NCBI GenBank assembly: GCA_037042915.1
Contig: CM073199.1
Span: forward strand, 3,348,001 to 3,412,000
Source of the DNA: Auricularia sp. M13
Lineage: Eukaryota > Basidiomycota > Agaricomycetes > Auriculariales > Auriculariaceae
DNA: 64,000 bases
Reading direction: 5' to 3'
Made by a program: the position numbers and the translations under genes. Under the pieces are notes generated by a model, which worked only from the letters and a program-made list of their open reading frames with translations, did no database searches and had not been told where the DNA came from. Below, piece after piece: positions 1 to 10,143 of the stretch (within the stretch, counting starts at the first letter, position 1; each line of letters opens with the position of its first letter).

Positions 1-305
1 CTCTAGTATAAATAGCTCCCGTCTACTTGTACCGTACCTCAGTTCGAAATCAAACTCGATCCTCTCACTTCCGCAATCTGCTCTACTCGCTCTCGTCCTC
101 AAGTCCCAACCCGATTGACGGACTCCGCTATCGGAGCTCACTTGCTCCGCTTGCTGAGTTCCGCCCGTTCTCCGACTTCCGCCCTGACCTTACACTCGCG
201 TGTGCCGGTGTGTTCAATAGCGCACTGTGGTCCGCCGTGTCTGCCTTTAGTTCCGACGCGGGCTCTGCGGATCTCCCCTTGATCCGAGAGGGCACGATCG
301 TAACA
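1..305 (+). repeat. 5' LTR of element A (partial)
   Basis: Matches 23742-24046 with two differences and ends in GTAACA. The first 298 bp of the LTR lie outside the window, so the target duplication of element A cannot be checked. Confidence 0.95.
7..14 (+). promoter_or_regulatory. TATA box of element A LTR
   Basis: TATAAATA at 7-14, repeated at 23748-23755 in the 3' LTR. A transcript starting about 30-36 bp downstream would begin near 40-45, next to the candidate self-primer at 43-50. Confidence 0.7.
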
Positions 306-320
306 GTATTTCGAAACTCC
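306..320 (+). other. Candidate primer-binding site of element A (self-priming)
   Basis: The bases after the LTR do not begin with TGG as a tRNA-primed site would. ATTTCGAA at 308-315 is the reverse complement of TTCGAAAT at 43-50, close to the expected transcript start. This resembles the self-primed layout of Tf1-type chromoviruses. The match is only 8 nt and contains a palindromic core, so alone it is weak. Element B has the same layout with 11 nt. Confidence 0.4.
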
Positions 321-336
321 AGCACTCTCGAGTTGT

Positions 337-2142
337 ATGGCCAGTGGCACCCGACGTCAAATCCGAAACAACGCTCAATCACTTGCGCAACCAGTCAACT
401 CGCCTGACCGCCTCATCCGCGAAGCCAATCGCACACGCCGACAGCAACCAGCTGTTCCGACAACTCCGTCAACATCCACACTCTCCACCCTAACCCCACT
501 TCCAACAATGTCGCTTTTCGGATCAGCATCCATTCACCCGGACGACTTCGACGACCTCGGCAACCCCGAAGGGTCCGAGAACCCCGGGCCGGGATCAGGG
601 ACTGCACCTCCGAGCTCGCAGACCCCAACCCCGTCACTGCCGCGCGCACCGCCGCCGTCGCAGGAAAACCTCGGACCATGGTTCATTGAACTGCCGCCGT
701 CCTGAGACTCGTCCGCAACCTCCGTAGCGTCGGTCCCACACCCATGCTGTTACAATCCGTTCTGCCACGCCAATCCGCACTCTCTCCATTCGTCTTGCGT
801 CCATTCCGCCCCGCGCGGACCTCCGTCTCACCCCAGTAATCCGCCTTCCTCTCATGGTAGCGGACCTGGCGGAGGTGGCGGAGGCGGCGGCGGCGGACCT
901 CCAGGTTCCAGCTACCACTCCAGTCACCATACGCCTTCGGGCTCACCTCCGCACCCGCATCCCAGCGACTCTGTTGGCGGAAGTATCGCACCTCTGCCCG
1001 GACCTCCTGGCCCGCCGGGTGGCGGCGGAGCTGGCGGACCTCCTGGACCTCCCAGACCTCCAGGCCCCCCTGGCGGCCCTCCCGACTTCGACTCGGATGT
1101 GGACCGCGAACGTCTCCGCAACATGTACAGAGACGCCATTGCCGCCCATCGTCCGCACCGCAAAATCAAGACTCGCGACCCCGATGAGTATGACGGCACC
1201 AAATCCGACAAACTCCGGGGATGGATTACCTCCTGCGAGAACTACTTCCTCGGCGACCCGTCCACTTACGAGTCGCATCACGCCCGCATCGTTACTGCCG
1301 CGTCTTACCTCGTCGGAAAAGCGCGGACTTGGTACGAGGCGTACATTGAGCTCCTCCTCGACGGAAATCCGCCGTCGTTCCTCCGCTCATGGCCAGAATT
1401 TAAGGTTAAGCTCAACGCAGTCTTCGGAGTCCGCTTCCCGCGCGGCGAAGCCGTCGAGAAGCTGGAAAAACTCAAGATGGCGGAGGACCACAAGGTCGCC
1501 CAGTACGCCATCGACTTTGAGCCTCTCGCCCGCGCGTCGGGTTACGATCAACTCGTCCTTGCCGACAAATTCTACGCCGGACTTCCGAACCGCATTAAGA
1601 AAGTCATGGGTGACCAGATTGCTCCGCGCCCGACGGATCTCACGGTCCTCCGCGCCTGGGCTCTCAGTATCGACCGCAACCAGCGGAACGCCGGTATCAC
1701 CATCAAACGCAATGCCGACAGCTCGACGTCCGTCTCGTCTTCCGACACCAAGAAGGACAAGAACCATTCGCATCAGCACAAGAAGCCCAAGCCGTCTACG
1801 TCGTCCTCCGCTTCAACCCAATCCTCTTCGCACAAGTCTTCGTCTTCCGCTACGAAATCCGCTTCTTCAACCTCCAACGCGTCGTCTTCCAAGAAGTCCT
1901 CCGCCCCCGACCTGACCGGAAAGCTCAACAAATCCGGTAACCTCACCGAGGAGGAACGTCAACGGCGCATAAAGGAGAAACTCTGCATGTACTGCGGAAA
2001 ATCTGGACACATGGCCAGCGAGTGCCGCAAGGCGGCCCACAACCGCGAAACCAAGGGCCGCGCTGCCGCGACTTCCGCCTCCGCGTCCCCTTCCGCTTCC
2101 GCTGCTCCGACCTCTGCTGAGGGCGGCAAGCAGGGAAACTAG
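337..2142 (+). pseudogene. gag: gag of element A, one internal stop
   Basis: The reading frame from ATG 337 stays open to the TAG at 2140-2142 except for one TGA at 703-705, about 600 codons in all. The N-terminal part is rich in Pro, Ser and Gly, with a collagen-like PPG/GGP stretch at about 980-1090. The capsid-like core follows (about 1099-1700), then a long Ser/Lys linker and a CCHC zinc knuckle CMYCGKSGHMASEC (C-x2-C-x4-H-x4-C) that binds element RNA. The TGA is explained by a CGA to TGA change. A downstream start would still give the core and knuckle. The frame ends at a probable frameshift site into pol. Confidence 0.85.
2133..2139 (+). promoter_or_regulatory. Slippery heptamer for -1 gag-pol frameshift
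   Basis: G GGA AAC in the gag frame lies directly before the gag stop TAG (2140-2142). The pol frame is -1 to gag and has been open since a stop at 2118-2120, so a -1 slip here joins gag to pol without a pol start codon. X XXY YYZ heptamers are the classical signal. I did not identify a downstream pseudoknot. Confidence 0.6.
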
Positions 2143-4529
2143 ACGGCAGTCCCGCCGCCGTCTCTCGACCGGACTGCGTCAACTCCGAGAGACGTAAATT
2201 CACTCGGTTGAATGCCGCCGCACTCACCGAGCAAGACGCACTCATCATACCCCTTTCTTCCGACCCTGTTCCGACATTTCGCACTCTCATTGACTCTGGA
2301 TCAGAAGACCAGTTCTTAGACATTGGCTTTGCTGATCAATATAAACTTCCGCGCTTTCTGCTCGATCACCCGCTCCACTTGCGCTTGTTCGACGGATCCT
2401 CCCGAGGGCTCATAACCCACTTTGTGACCCTACCCGTCCGTTTTCCGAACGGAACCCCGATGATCATCCACTTCTTGCTTACCAAGCTCGACCCGTCATG
2501 TTCCGTCGTGTTAGGACACCGCTGGCTACGCCGCTACAATCCTCGGATTGACTGGTTTAACGGCCGCATCGAGTTCAACATGCGGATCTCTCCGACGGCA
2601 ACCCACGACTTTGCTCCTGGGTTCTCTGCGGACGACTCGGAATTCTCTTCCGGTCGCGACTTTGTTCCGCGTTTTTACGCGTCTCCTTCCGACCCATCTC
2701 CTCCAACTGTTCCGCCCACACCTCTGATGGACGAAACTGCGCTTCGCGCCGCTGCCGCCCGAGTCTACATCAAGATTATTGGCGCGGCGGCCTTCGACTA
2801 TGTCCGCCACATGCGGGGCTCGATGGTTTCCGCCATCTATATTCGAGACCTGCTTAGTTCCGCTCGGTCCGCCTCCGCCAACCCGGCGTCCGAGAGCGGA
2901 GAAGGCATTCCCGAAGCCTATCACGACTTCTTGGATGTGTTCTCCAAAGAGGCGTCTAACCGCCTGCCGGAACACCGCCCATACGACCTCAAGATCGACA
3001 TGGAGGAGGGCAAGTCACTCCCCTCTGGTCCGATCTATTCTCTGTCGGAGCCCGAGCAGCTTGCGCTCCGCGAGTACATTCAGGAGAATCTCTCCAAGGG
3101 CCATATCCGCTCTAGCTCGTCCCCGGGCGGAGCTCCGGTCCTCTTCGTCAAGAAAGCTGACGGTAGCCTCTGCCTCTGCGTCGACTACCGCGGACTTAAC
3201 AAGATCACGCGGAAAGACAAGTATCCACTCCCGCTCATTTCCTCCACGTTGGATCGACTCCGCACCGCGAAGAAGTTCACCAAGCTTGATCTCCGCGTCA
3301 GATATTCCAATGTCCGCATCGCCGCCAGCGATGAGTGGAAGACCGCATTCCGCACCCGCTACGGAACTTACGAGTACCTCGTCATGCCCTTCGGATTAAC
3401 CAACGCTCCCGCCGCATTCCAACGCTTCATGAACGACATCTTTTCCGACCTACTCGACGTCACCGTAGTCGTCTACCTCGATGACATCCTCATCTATTCC
3501 GACGACGAGACCAAGCACGAAGAACATGTCCGCGAAGTTCTCCGCCGACTCCGCCAGCACGACCTCTACTGCAAGCCGGAGAAGTGCGAGTTCCACGCGG
3601 AAAAGATTGAGTTCCTCGGCTACATCATCGGAACTGACGGCATCTCCATGGATCCGAAGAAGGTCACCACCATCCTCGAGTGGCCCCAGCCGCGCAACGT
3701 CCGCGACATCCAGTCGTTCCTCGGCTTCGCCAACTTTTACCGCCGTTTTGTTCACGGCTATTCCGACATCGTTGTTCTGCTTATGCGTCTAACCCGCAAA
3801 TCCGCCCACTGGAACTTCGACGCCGCCTGCAAACTGTCTTTCGAGACGCTCAAATCCGCCTTCACCAAGGCTCCCGTTCTCCACCACTTCGATCCGACTC
3901 TTCCGCGCGTCGTCGAGACCGACACGTCGGATTACGCTATTGCCGCCATTTTCTCGCACGTCCTACCTGACGGAACAGTCCACCCTGTGGCTTTCCATTC
4001 CCGCACGCTCACGGCGACGGAATTGAACTACGACACGCACGACAAGGAGCTTCTCGCCATCTTCGAGTCCTTCCAGATCTGGCGACATTACCTTGAAGGC
4101 GCTGAAGTCCCAATAGACGTCGTAACTGATCACAAGAACTTGGAGTATTTCAGTACTACCAAGATGTTGACCTGACGCCAAGCCCGCTGGTCGGAGTTCC
4201 TTTCCGCTTTCAACCTTCTAATCCGCTTCCGCCCCGGTCGTCTTGGTGGGAAACCCGATGCTCTAACCCGCCGTTACGACGTCTATCTTAAAAGGGGGAT
4301 AGCGGCTACGCCGGTGCTAATCCGCAGAATTTCCGCCCTGTTTTCACTTCCGACCAACTTTCCGCTTCTTTACGCGCTACCTACTCTGAGGAAGTCTTCC
4401 TCCGCGCTGCGGCTCTCATGGACACCGAGACGCTCCACAACAACATCCGCTCCGCCTACGACGCCGACGAACTCGCTCAAGAAGTTATCTCTGAGCTGGG
4501 TTCCGACGACAAACGCGATTGGACGAAAT
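2139..4529 (+). pseudogene. pol: pol part 1: protease, reverse transcriptase, RNase H (element A)
   Basis: The -1 frame runs from the slippery site to a TGA at 4173-4175. In order: aspartic protease (LIDSGSEDQ, Asp codon near 2292), reverse transcriptase (fingers and palm from about 3000, catalytic YLDD at 3474-3485), and RNase H (ETDTSDYAIAA to DVVTDHKNLEYF). After the TGA the same frame continues with RQARWSEF, so this stop is also a probable CGA to TGA change. A second lesion is one G missing from the G-run at 4294-4298, after which the spacer continues in another frame to 4529. The RT A motif reads KLDLRVRYSNVRI, unusual after the catalytic Asp. The protein is cut at 4529 by element E and resumes at 19132. 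Confidence 0.9.
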
Positions 4530-4860
4530 GGGCTATGTTAAGTGTTCATTATCTGGTATAATGGTCCCAAGTTGCTCAGTATAGAAACCTGGGACCCCAA
4601 TTCCCAGGTTTCCAGGGTCCCAAGATTCACACATGTGCTAGGGTGCCAGAGCTAGAGGTCCCAGATTCTGGTCAGTCCCAAGTCCGTTAGCAGGTCCCAG
4701 GTTTACTACTAGTGTACCAATACCATATGATATCAAGTTTGGCACGCAAGAAACCAAAACAGAAATACTGATGGATAAACAAGGACTTGAACCCTCAACC
4801 CACTATTATGCCACCAGCACCTTAACCACTAAGCCAGGATACCAATGATGAAAAGGGTGT
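4530..4860 (+). repeat. Left inverted end of element E
   Basis: Begins GGGCTATGTTAAG and contains GGTCCCAA at 4563-4570, several further GGGTCCC/GGGACC motifs to about 4700, then the tRNA-like segment. It pairs as an imperfect inverted repeat with 18820-19131. Confidence 0.6.
4775..4847 (-). other. tRNA-like segment (A and B boxes) in left end of E
   Basis: On the minus strand an A-box-like TGGCTTAGTGGTTAAGG (4820-4836) precedes a B-box GGGTTCAAGTCC (4783-4794). The acceptor ends do not pair well, so it is a tRNA-derived relic or SINE-like Pol III promoter, not a functional tRNA. A relative sits inverted at the other end of E. Confidence 0.5.
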
Positions 4861-5817
4861 TATTGCTCAATACATAGAATTACAGTGAGCGAGGATTAGT
4901 TGAATAAATTGTAAATAAAGTACAAGACCCACCCTCCGCTTCGCTACGGATGCTCTACATTGGCAATATCACCGTTCAACCCGAAATCAGCCAGAGAGTG
5001 ATGTTATGTGACCCACCGTTTAACAGCGACTGTGTGTGGTAGTTATCAGTTTAGATGCATCTGGAATGGGTGAGGCTCTTTGCGTACAACATGTGAGGAA
5101 AATGCGCTGCATGAGACGGAGATTATGGCTTGGCGTGGCCTTGTGGTCAACTCGAATGGCCAGACGTGCTAGTCGTCGCCGTCTGTGTAGTCGGTTTAAT
5201 GGAACGTCGAATGGAACTGAGAAAATAGCGGAATCGTACCTTCAAAGCCACCAGGTGCGCCAAATTTCATGTGAGTAGGAGGGGGGTAAAGCATCGTACC
5301 GAAATAATGGGAACCCTGGCCGAGCTTTTATGTGCATGCAAAAGGCAGTGCAGGTAAGCAGTGCACAGCTGAGGCTGTCCAGGTGAAGGCCGACGGGCAA
5401 GGAGCTAAGTTCGACGCAGTGCATACCTGTGCGGCCCCAGAACAAAAGGAAATGCACATGGCTATGCAATGAGCTCTCTCAAACGGGTTAGAGGTCGGGC
5501 TTACTGCGAATGCCGTGCAGTTAGTGCACAAAGACCGCCTCGGAGCTAAGGCTACTTGCGAGGCAGTGTATAAGCAGTGCAGTCGGAAAAGGTAAAGATC
5601 GGAGCTGAGCGTCCCAAATGAAGTCTAAGTTCGCTTTTTTGCCGAACAGTGAGGATTCCAGTAACTATACGAATGGATCACCAAATGTGAATTACATAAT
5701 GGTGTATATATAATTCTGGAAGCCCTCTTTAGGCTCTATAATGTAGTATATTTTTCTAGAGGCACAGGTGCAGCTCGACGTGACAGGAAGGATGCGATGG
5801 AGAGTGTAAAAATTAAT
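4861..5817. other. Interior of element E, no gene recognised
   Basis: CpG-poor, with no convincing reading frame. At about 5690-5760 it resembles, in reverse, part of the inverted-repeat element at 16103-16901 (a ...GGTGTATATAT... block near a ...CTCTTTAGG... block). Confidence 0.4.
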
Positions 5818-6674
5818 TGTTGCGGTCATCACGGCCGTCGCAAGCTCTGTCCGTTCGTCCGCGGGTTTTACGCCGCTTCGCCGAGCGTTCGGTCGCTGCT
5901 GCATACAGTCGGCGCACTGTTTACCCTCGGACGGAGACTCGGCCAGGGTTATAAGCCTCGGGCTGTTCAACTCGGGATATGATCTGCACGCCGCTCTCTA
6001 CCCACCCAGAGGGTGAGACGACCTCGGTGCATACCCCAATTCGGCTCGGTGGAGGCTTCCTACCCTCGGACCAAGGTTCGGCAGCTCTCCCCTTGCTGTA
6101 TGCGTCGGATATGGGCGTTGTGGTGCTCGGGACAGGCTCCAGGACCACCCTTCTGACCTCGGGCGGACTCGGTGGGTCACCCTGAACAACCTCGGAGGGT
6201 CGGGAACGCCTCTATTGGACTCCTCGTTGGTGCGATACCCCTCGGATGGATAATAGGCCGGTTATCATCACCTGGTACAAGCTCGGCTACATCCTCGGAC
6301 CCTCGGCCCGTGGCCTCAGCAGCTCGGCGCTCTCCCTGTGCACTCGGGAGGTGCTCTCCTTCTCGGTCCGTGCCCCCGGTGGGAGTGTGCGCGGATAGCA
6401 TACCTCGGCATCTTCGCCCTGTCTCGGATCAGGTTCGATTGGAGGTGTGGTAGGGTGTTGGCATCTTGGGAGACGATGGTGGATGGACCCTTTAGCTCCG
6501 GGATCACCCTGGACCGGATCAGCGGACCTTGGGGATGGGTATATAGGTTGTAGGGTGTAGATGCGTGTACCCTAGGTTTGGTCTGGTCAATTGTACCGCT
6601 TGTCCGTTCTTCCTCGTCTCTCTCTCCTCTCTTGGGCGTCGGTCTCGGCGAGTGACGAGCGCTCTGCCGTGACA
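5818..6674 (+). repeat. 5' LTR of element B
   Basis: 857 bp, TG...CA ends. It carries an uninterrupted TCG at 6324-6326, the site where the other LTR received the CACTA element. CTCGG occurs about 21 times. Confidence 0.93.
6540..6545 (+). promoter_or_regulatory. TATA box of element B LTR
   Basis: TATATA at 6540-6545. A start 30-35 bp downstream would fall at about 6574, exactly where the 11-nt self-primer begins. Confidence 0.6.
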
Positions 6675-6690
6675 TAAGACCAAACCTTCA
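6675..6690 (+). other. Self-priming primer-binding site of element B
   Basis: AGACCAAACCT at 6677-6687, three bases after the LTR, is the perfect reverse complement of AGGTTTGGTCT at 6574-6584 at the predicted transcript start. In Tf1 the first 11 nt of the mRNA pair with the primer-binding site in the same way. Confidence 0.65.
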
Positions 6691-7673
6691 CTCCCTTTCG
6701 ACCGACGCTCATCCCTCTTATCCCTCCCCCACACGGCCGCGACGTCCTCTCGACTAGTATCGCCCGTGTGTCACGCCGACGACCTCATCAGGCCGGCCTC
6801 GCCGTCAGTTAACCGCTGTGCACCGGCTGAGGTCCATTGGCACCCGCATCCTTCTCCCTCGGAGTCGCCACCCACACCGAGAAGCGAGGCGTACGCTGCC
6901 AAGGCCCTATCTCCACCCCATCGGCCGCAGCGCATGACCAAGCCCTTGGCACAGCCTCTCCACACGGTCGCGCGGGATACCCCGATCCCGCCCTCGACGA
7001 CCCCTGGTGCAGCACCTCCTTCGCACCCTCTACCTCGGCGAGTAAACCGAGACACTCGCCCACGCCCAAAACCCCGCCCCGGTTGTCTGGACTTGCGCGC
7101 TCAAGCCACAGCTGTTACACCTCCCCCTCTCGCACGCCATCGGCAGATGGGGCCTCGGCCGTGATCCGGACGGACTGGATGCAGGCGCCGCAACGCCCGA
7201 GATATGAATATCCTCGTCCTGAGGACGTCACGAACCACCGGTCGCTGGCTGGACGACATGTACGACGTTTAACAATGCCCCGAGCTCGCGCCAAGGCCCC
7301 AATGACCAGTAACTTCGCTCGCTGCGCAAATCACAGTCGCCAAAGGCGATTCTCACACGCTCCCTATTTCCCTTATCATTTACGGGTCGGTGCGCAGGCG
7401 CAGTCGGACCAACAGGACACGGTACAGGACTGGAATCCAACCTCTCTCGGACCCTGGATTCGGCCGCAGGATGCTTGGGTCGGACGGTGCCACGCCAGGA
7501 GGGACACGCCGACGACTGGAGCCAAAACCTCGGACCCTCAGGAAGAAGTCCACTTGGTTTTACGTTTGTTCGGACCCCCCCACTTCAATCGCAAGTTCAA
7601 GAAAACTATTTATATTCTATACACGCGCCCATTGCGACAAGAAAGCTAAGTACAAGTTCGCGGAGCCGAGCTT
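6688..7673 (+). other. Interior of element B, no recognised coding region
   Basis: A Pro/Ser/Arg-rich frame is open from about 6837 to 7649 but has no ATG at its start and no recognisable domain. It could be a remnant of a gag leader or chance in GC-rich DNA. Confidence 0.3.
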
Positions 7674-9105
7674 CTAGTCCAAGTCCATCACCTCCTCCAC
7701 CTCGTCCTCCTCCTCCTCCTCCTCCGGACCCGACTCAGGTGGTGCTGAGGCGCGCGAGGAGCTCGCCCCTGGCGTAGCCGACGAGCGGGACGACCGCGTC
7801 GCAGTGCCCGCCGCAAAACGAGTGCCGCGGCGCAGGGCCGAGCGCAACGGCACGGACGCCTGCTGCGAAGCAGACGGCGCGGCACTCCCGGTGACCAAAG
7901 CCCACGCCGCCGCAAACTGACCCATGAAGTTGGGGTGCAGCGCGGGTGCCGCGACCTCAACCTCGCCCGGCGCCTCAATGGGCAGCGCCGGCAAGCTCTC
8001 CTTCGCGGCCTGGGATCGCAACGGACGGGACGAAGACGACGCGGGCGCCTGGGATGTGACAGACGCGGCGCGGGAACGCGAAGGCGGCGCGCGCGTGCCC
8101 GACGTCGGCGCCTTGGAGCCCTTCCCGGTCTTGGTCCCGAACCCGAGCGGTGCGCGCAGGTCCTTCCAAGAGCACTTCACCTTCCGGCGCGAGCACTCGA
8201 GGCACGCCGCCAGCCCCTGCGCCGGAAGGCACTCGTCGTCACGGTCCACGCATCGGCTACACGGCTGTCGAATGTCAACACCCCGAGACCAGCAACAGCA
8301 GAACAAAACACTCACCGACGTCGGGACCCCGTGACGGTCGATCAGGCCGTCGGCGAACGCATTATCCCACGCCTGACGCCGCTCGCGCAGCGCCGGCCGC
8401 TCGTACACACCGGCCGGGGGTGTCCTCGGCCGTCGCGGGTGGTGGAGAATGGCCGGCGGTGGCGGCGCGGACGCAGGCGGCGCGCGGGCAGCAGACGACG
8501 AGCGCGGCGGACAAGGAGTCGGCGCCGAGCGCGCAGGGGGAGTCGGCCCCGACGCGCGCGACGACGACGGCGCTGGCACGGGACGACGCGGCCGCGGAAC
8601 AGAAGCAGACGGCGGCGGCGTGAGCTCCTCGCACTCCCCGTACAAAGCGATGCCCCGGCGGGACCCGGAGCGACGAGCAACGTGGGCGAAACGCGGGCGT
8701 CCGACGGCAACGGGGCAAGCGCAGAGCCAGCGGACGGACCGGGTCAGACGGCGACGGCGGCACGGTCATGGATGGCAAGAGCAGGGCGTCCGACGGCGAC
8801 GAGCAAGCAGCCAGACTGTCGGCCAGGACCCGGGCGGATGGCAGCAACGCGAGCAACAGGCGGCGCTCCGTCTCGAACTCGAGCTGTCGGCGGCGGGCAA
8901 GGTCACGGTGCGCGGGCGGGATGCCAGGATCGACGAGCGCGGCGACGATGCGGTTCACGGCGTCGCCGAGCACGACAATACGGGCCACCAGGTCAACGGG
9001 CCGGGCGCGAGAAAGAACAAAGTCATCCAACACGGGCACCCAGGCGGGCGCCCGCTGCTGGGCTGGTCGGCGCGGACGTCGTCAACGCGGTCTGCAGCGG
9101 GCATG
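7674..9105 (-). pseudogene. Antisense Zn2Cys6-like gene in element B (5' part disrupted)
   Basis: The last exon (8264 to 7674, 196 aa) begins at a proper acceptor and encodes CSRCVDRDDEC and CLECSRRKVKC, each C-x2-C-x6-C and 8 residues apart, then a Ser/Ala-rich region and an acidic tail ending EEVMDLD. The intron is 8265-8315 (51 nt, GTGAGT...ACAG). The preceding exon reads ...GLIDRHGVPTS in phase 0. Further upstream the likely coding frame shifts at least once near 8640 and again near 9040; the first ATG candidate is 9105. Such a cluster usually binds DNA through two zinc ions, but here the half resembling the second part of the canonical motif comes first. A similar gene occupies the same place in element A. 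Confidence 0.55.
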
Positions 9106-9260
9106 GTGGTGGTATGAGGACAAGAAGCAAATTGACAGGCCGAAGCTTTATGTCAAACCGCGAACTGAATTGCTATTCAGTCCGCGGCGCCCTCGGTCCG
9201 TTGTTTCGTCCTCCCCGCCTTTCGCCTCCCTCTCTCGGACGCTCCCTCGGCTCGCGGCTT

Positions 9261-9273
9261 GAAGGGGGGGTTA
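9261..9273 (+). other. Polypurine tract of element B
   Basis: GAAGGGGGGG followed by TTA immediately before the 3' LTR; primes plus-strand DNA synthesis. Confidence 0.7.
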
Positions 9274-9782
9274 TGTTGCGGTCATCACGGCCGTCGCAAG
9301 CTCTGTCCGTTCGTCCGCGGGTTTTACGCCGCTTCGCCGAGCGTTCGGTCGCTGCTGCATACAGTCGGCGCACTGTTTACCCTCGGACGGAGACTCGGCC
9401 AGGGTTATACGCCTCGGGCTGTTCAACTTGGGATATGATCTGCACGCCGCTCTCTACCCACCCAGAGGGTGAGACGACCTCGGTGCATACCCCAATTCGG
9501 CTCGGTGGAGGCTTCCTACCCTCGGACCAAGGTTCGGCAGCTCTCCCCTTGCTGTATGCGTCGGATATGGGCGTTGTGGTGCTCGGGACAGGCTCCAGGA
9601 CCACCCTTCTGACCTCGGGCGGACTCGGTGGGTCACCCTGAACAACCTCGGAGGGTCGGGAACGCCTCTATTGGACTCCTCGTTGGTGCGATACCCCTCA
9701 GATGGATAATAGGCCGGTTATCATCGCCTGGTACAAGCTCGGCTACATCCTCGGACCCTCGGCCCGTGGCCTCAGCAGCTCG
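9274..9782 (+). repeat. 3' LTR of element B, first part
   Basis: 509 bp matching 5818-6326. It ends in TCG, duplicated at 15589-15591 by the CACTA insertion. Confidence 0.93.
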
Positions 9783-10143
9783 CACTGGAGGCAAAAGGCG
9801 TGATAGTAAGAGCACTTACTATCAGAGTGATAGTGCTCGAGAAAGAGGTGGTCCTGGTGCCACTCTGTGCCACTCTCGACGACGGAAGGATCTGCTCGGC
9901 GAGCCGGTACCGAGCGAACAGGGTGACATCGGTCACGTGTGACCGTTACTTTTGCGCGACGCTTCGCGCAAAATGTGAATACATGCGAGGGCCAGGTCAA
10001 GACTGAAGCACGACGCAATCTCTGAGAATAGTATGAAATACAATTCTTCGAGGATACTACCGCATTCTTTACACGTATCAAAATAGCAGGCCCGTCTCTG
10101 AATCGACATAAGTACCGAGTGATGAATACAAACCTCAGATAGT

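Noticed and set aside
854-1915. Arg/Ser-rich frame overlapping gag
   Set aside because: Different frame from the continuous gag with capsid and zinc knuckle; compositional shadow.
4775-4847. Functional tRNA gene
   Set aside because: A and B boxes are present but the acceptor stem does not pair; better explained as a tRNA-derived relic.
6837-7649. Possible gag of element B
   Set aside because: No ATG start, no zinc knuckle or capsid motif; left as unassigned interior.
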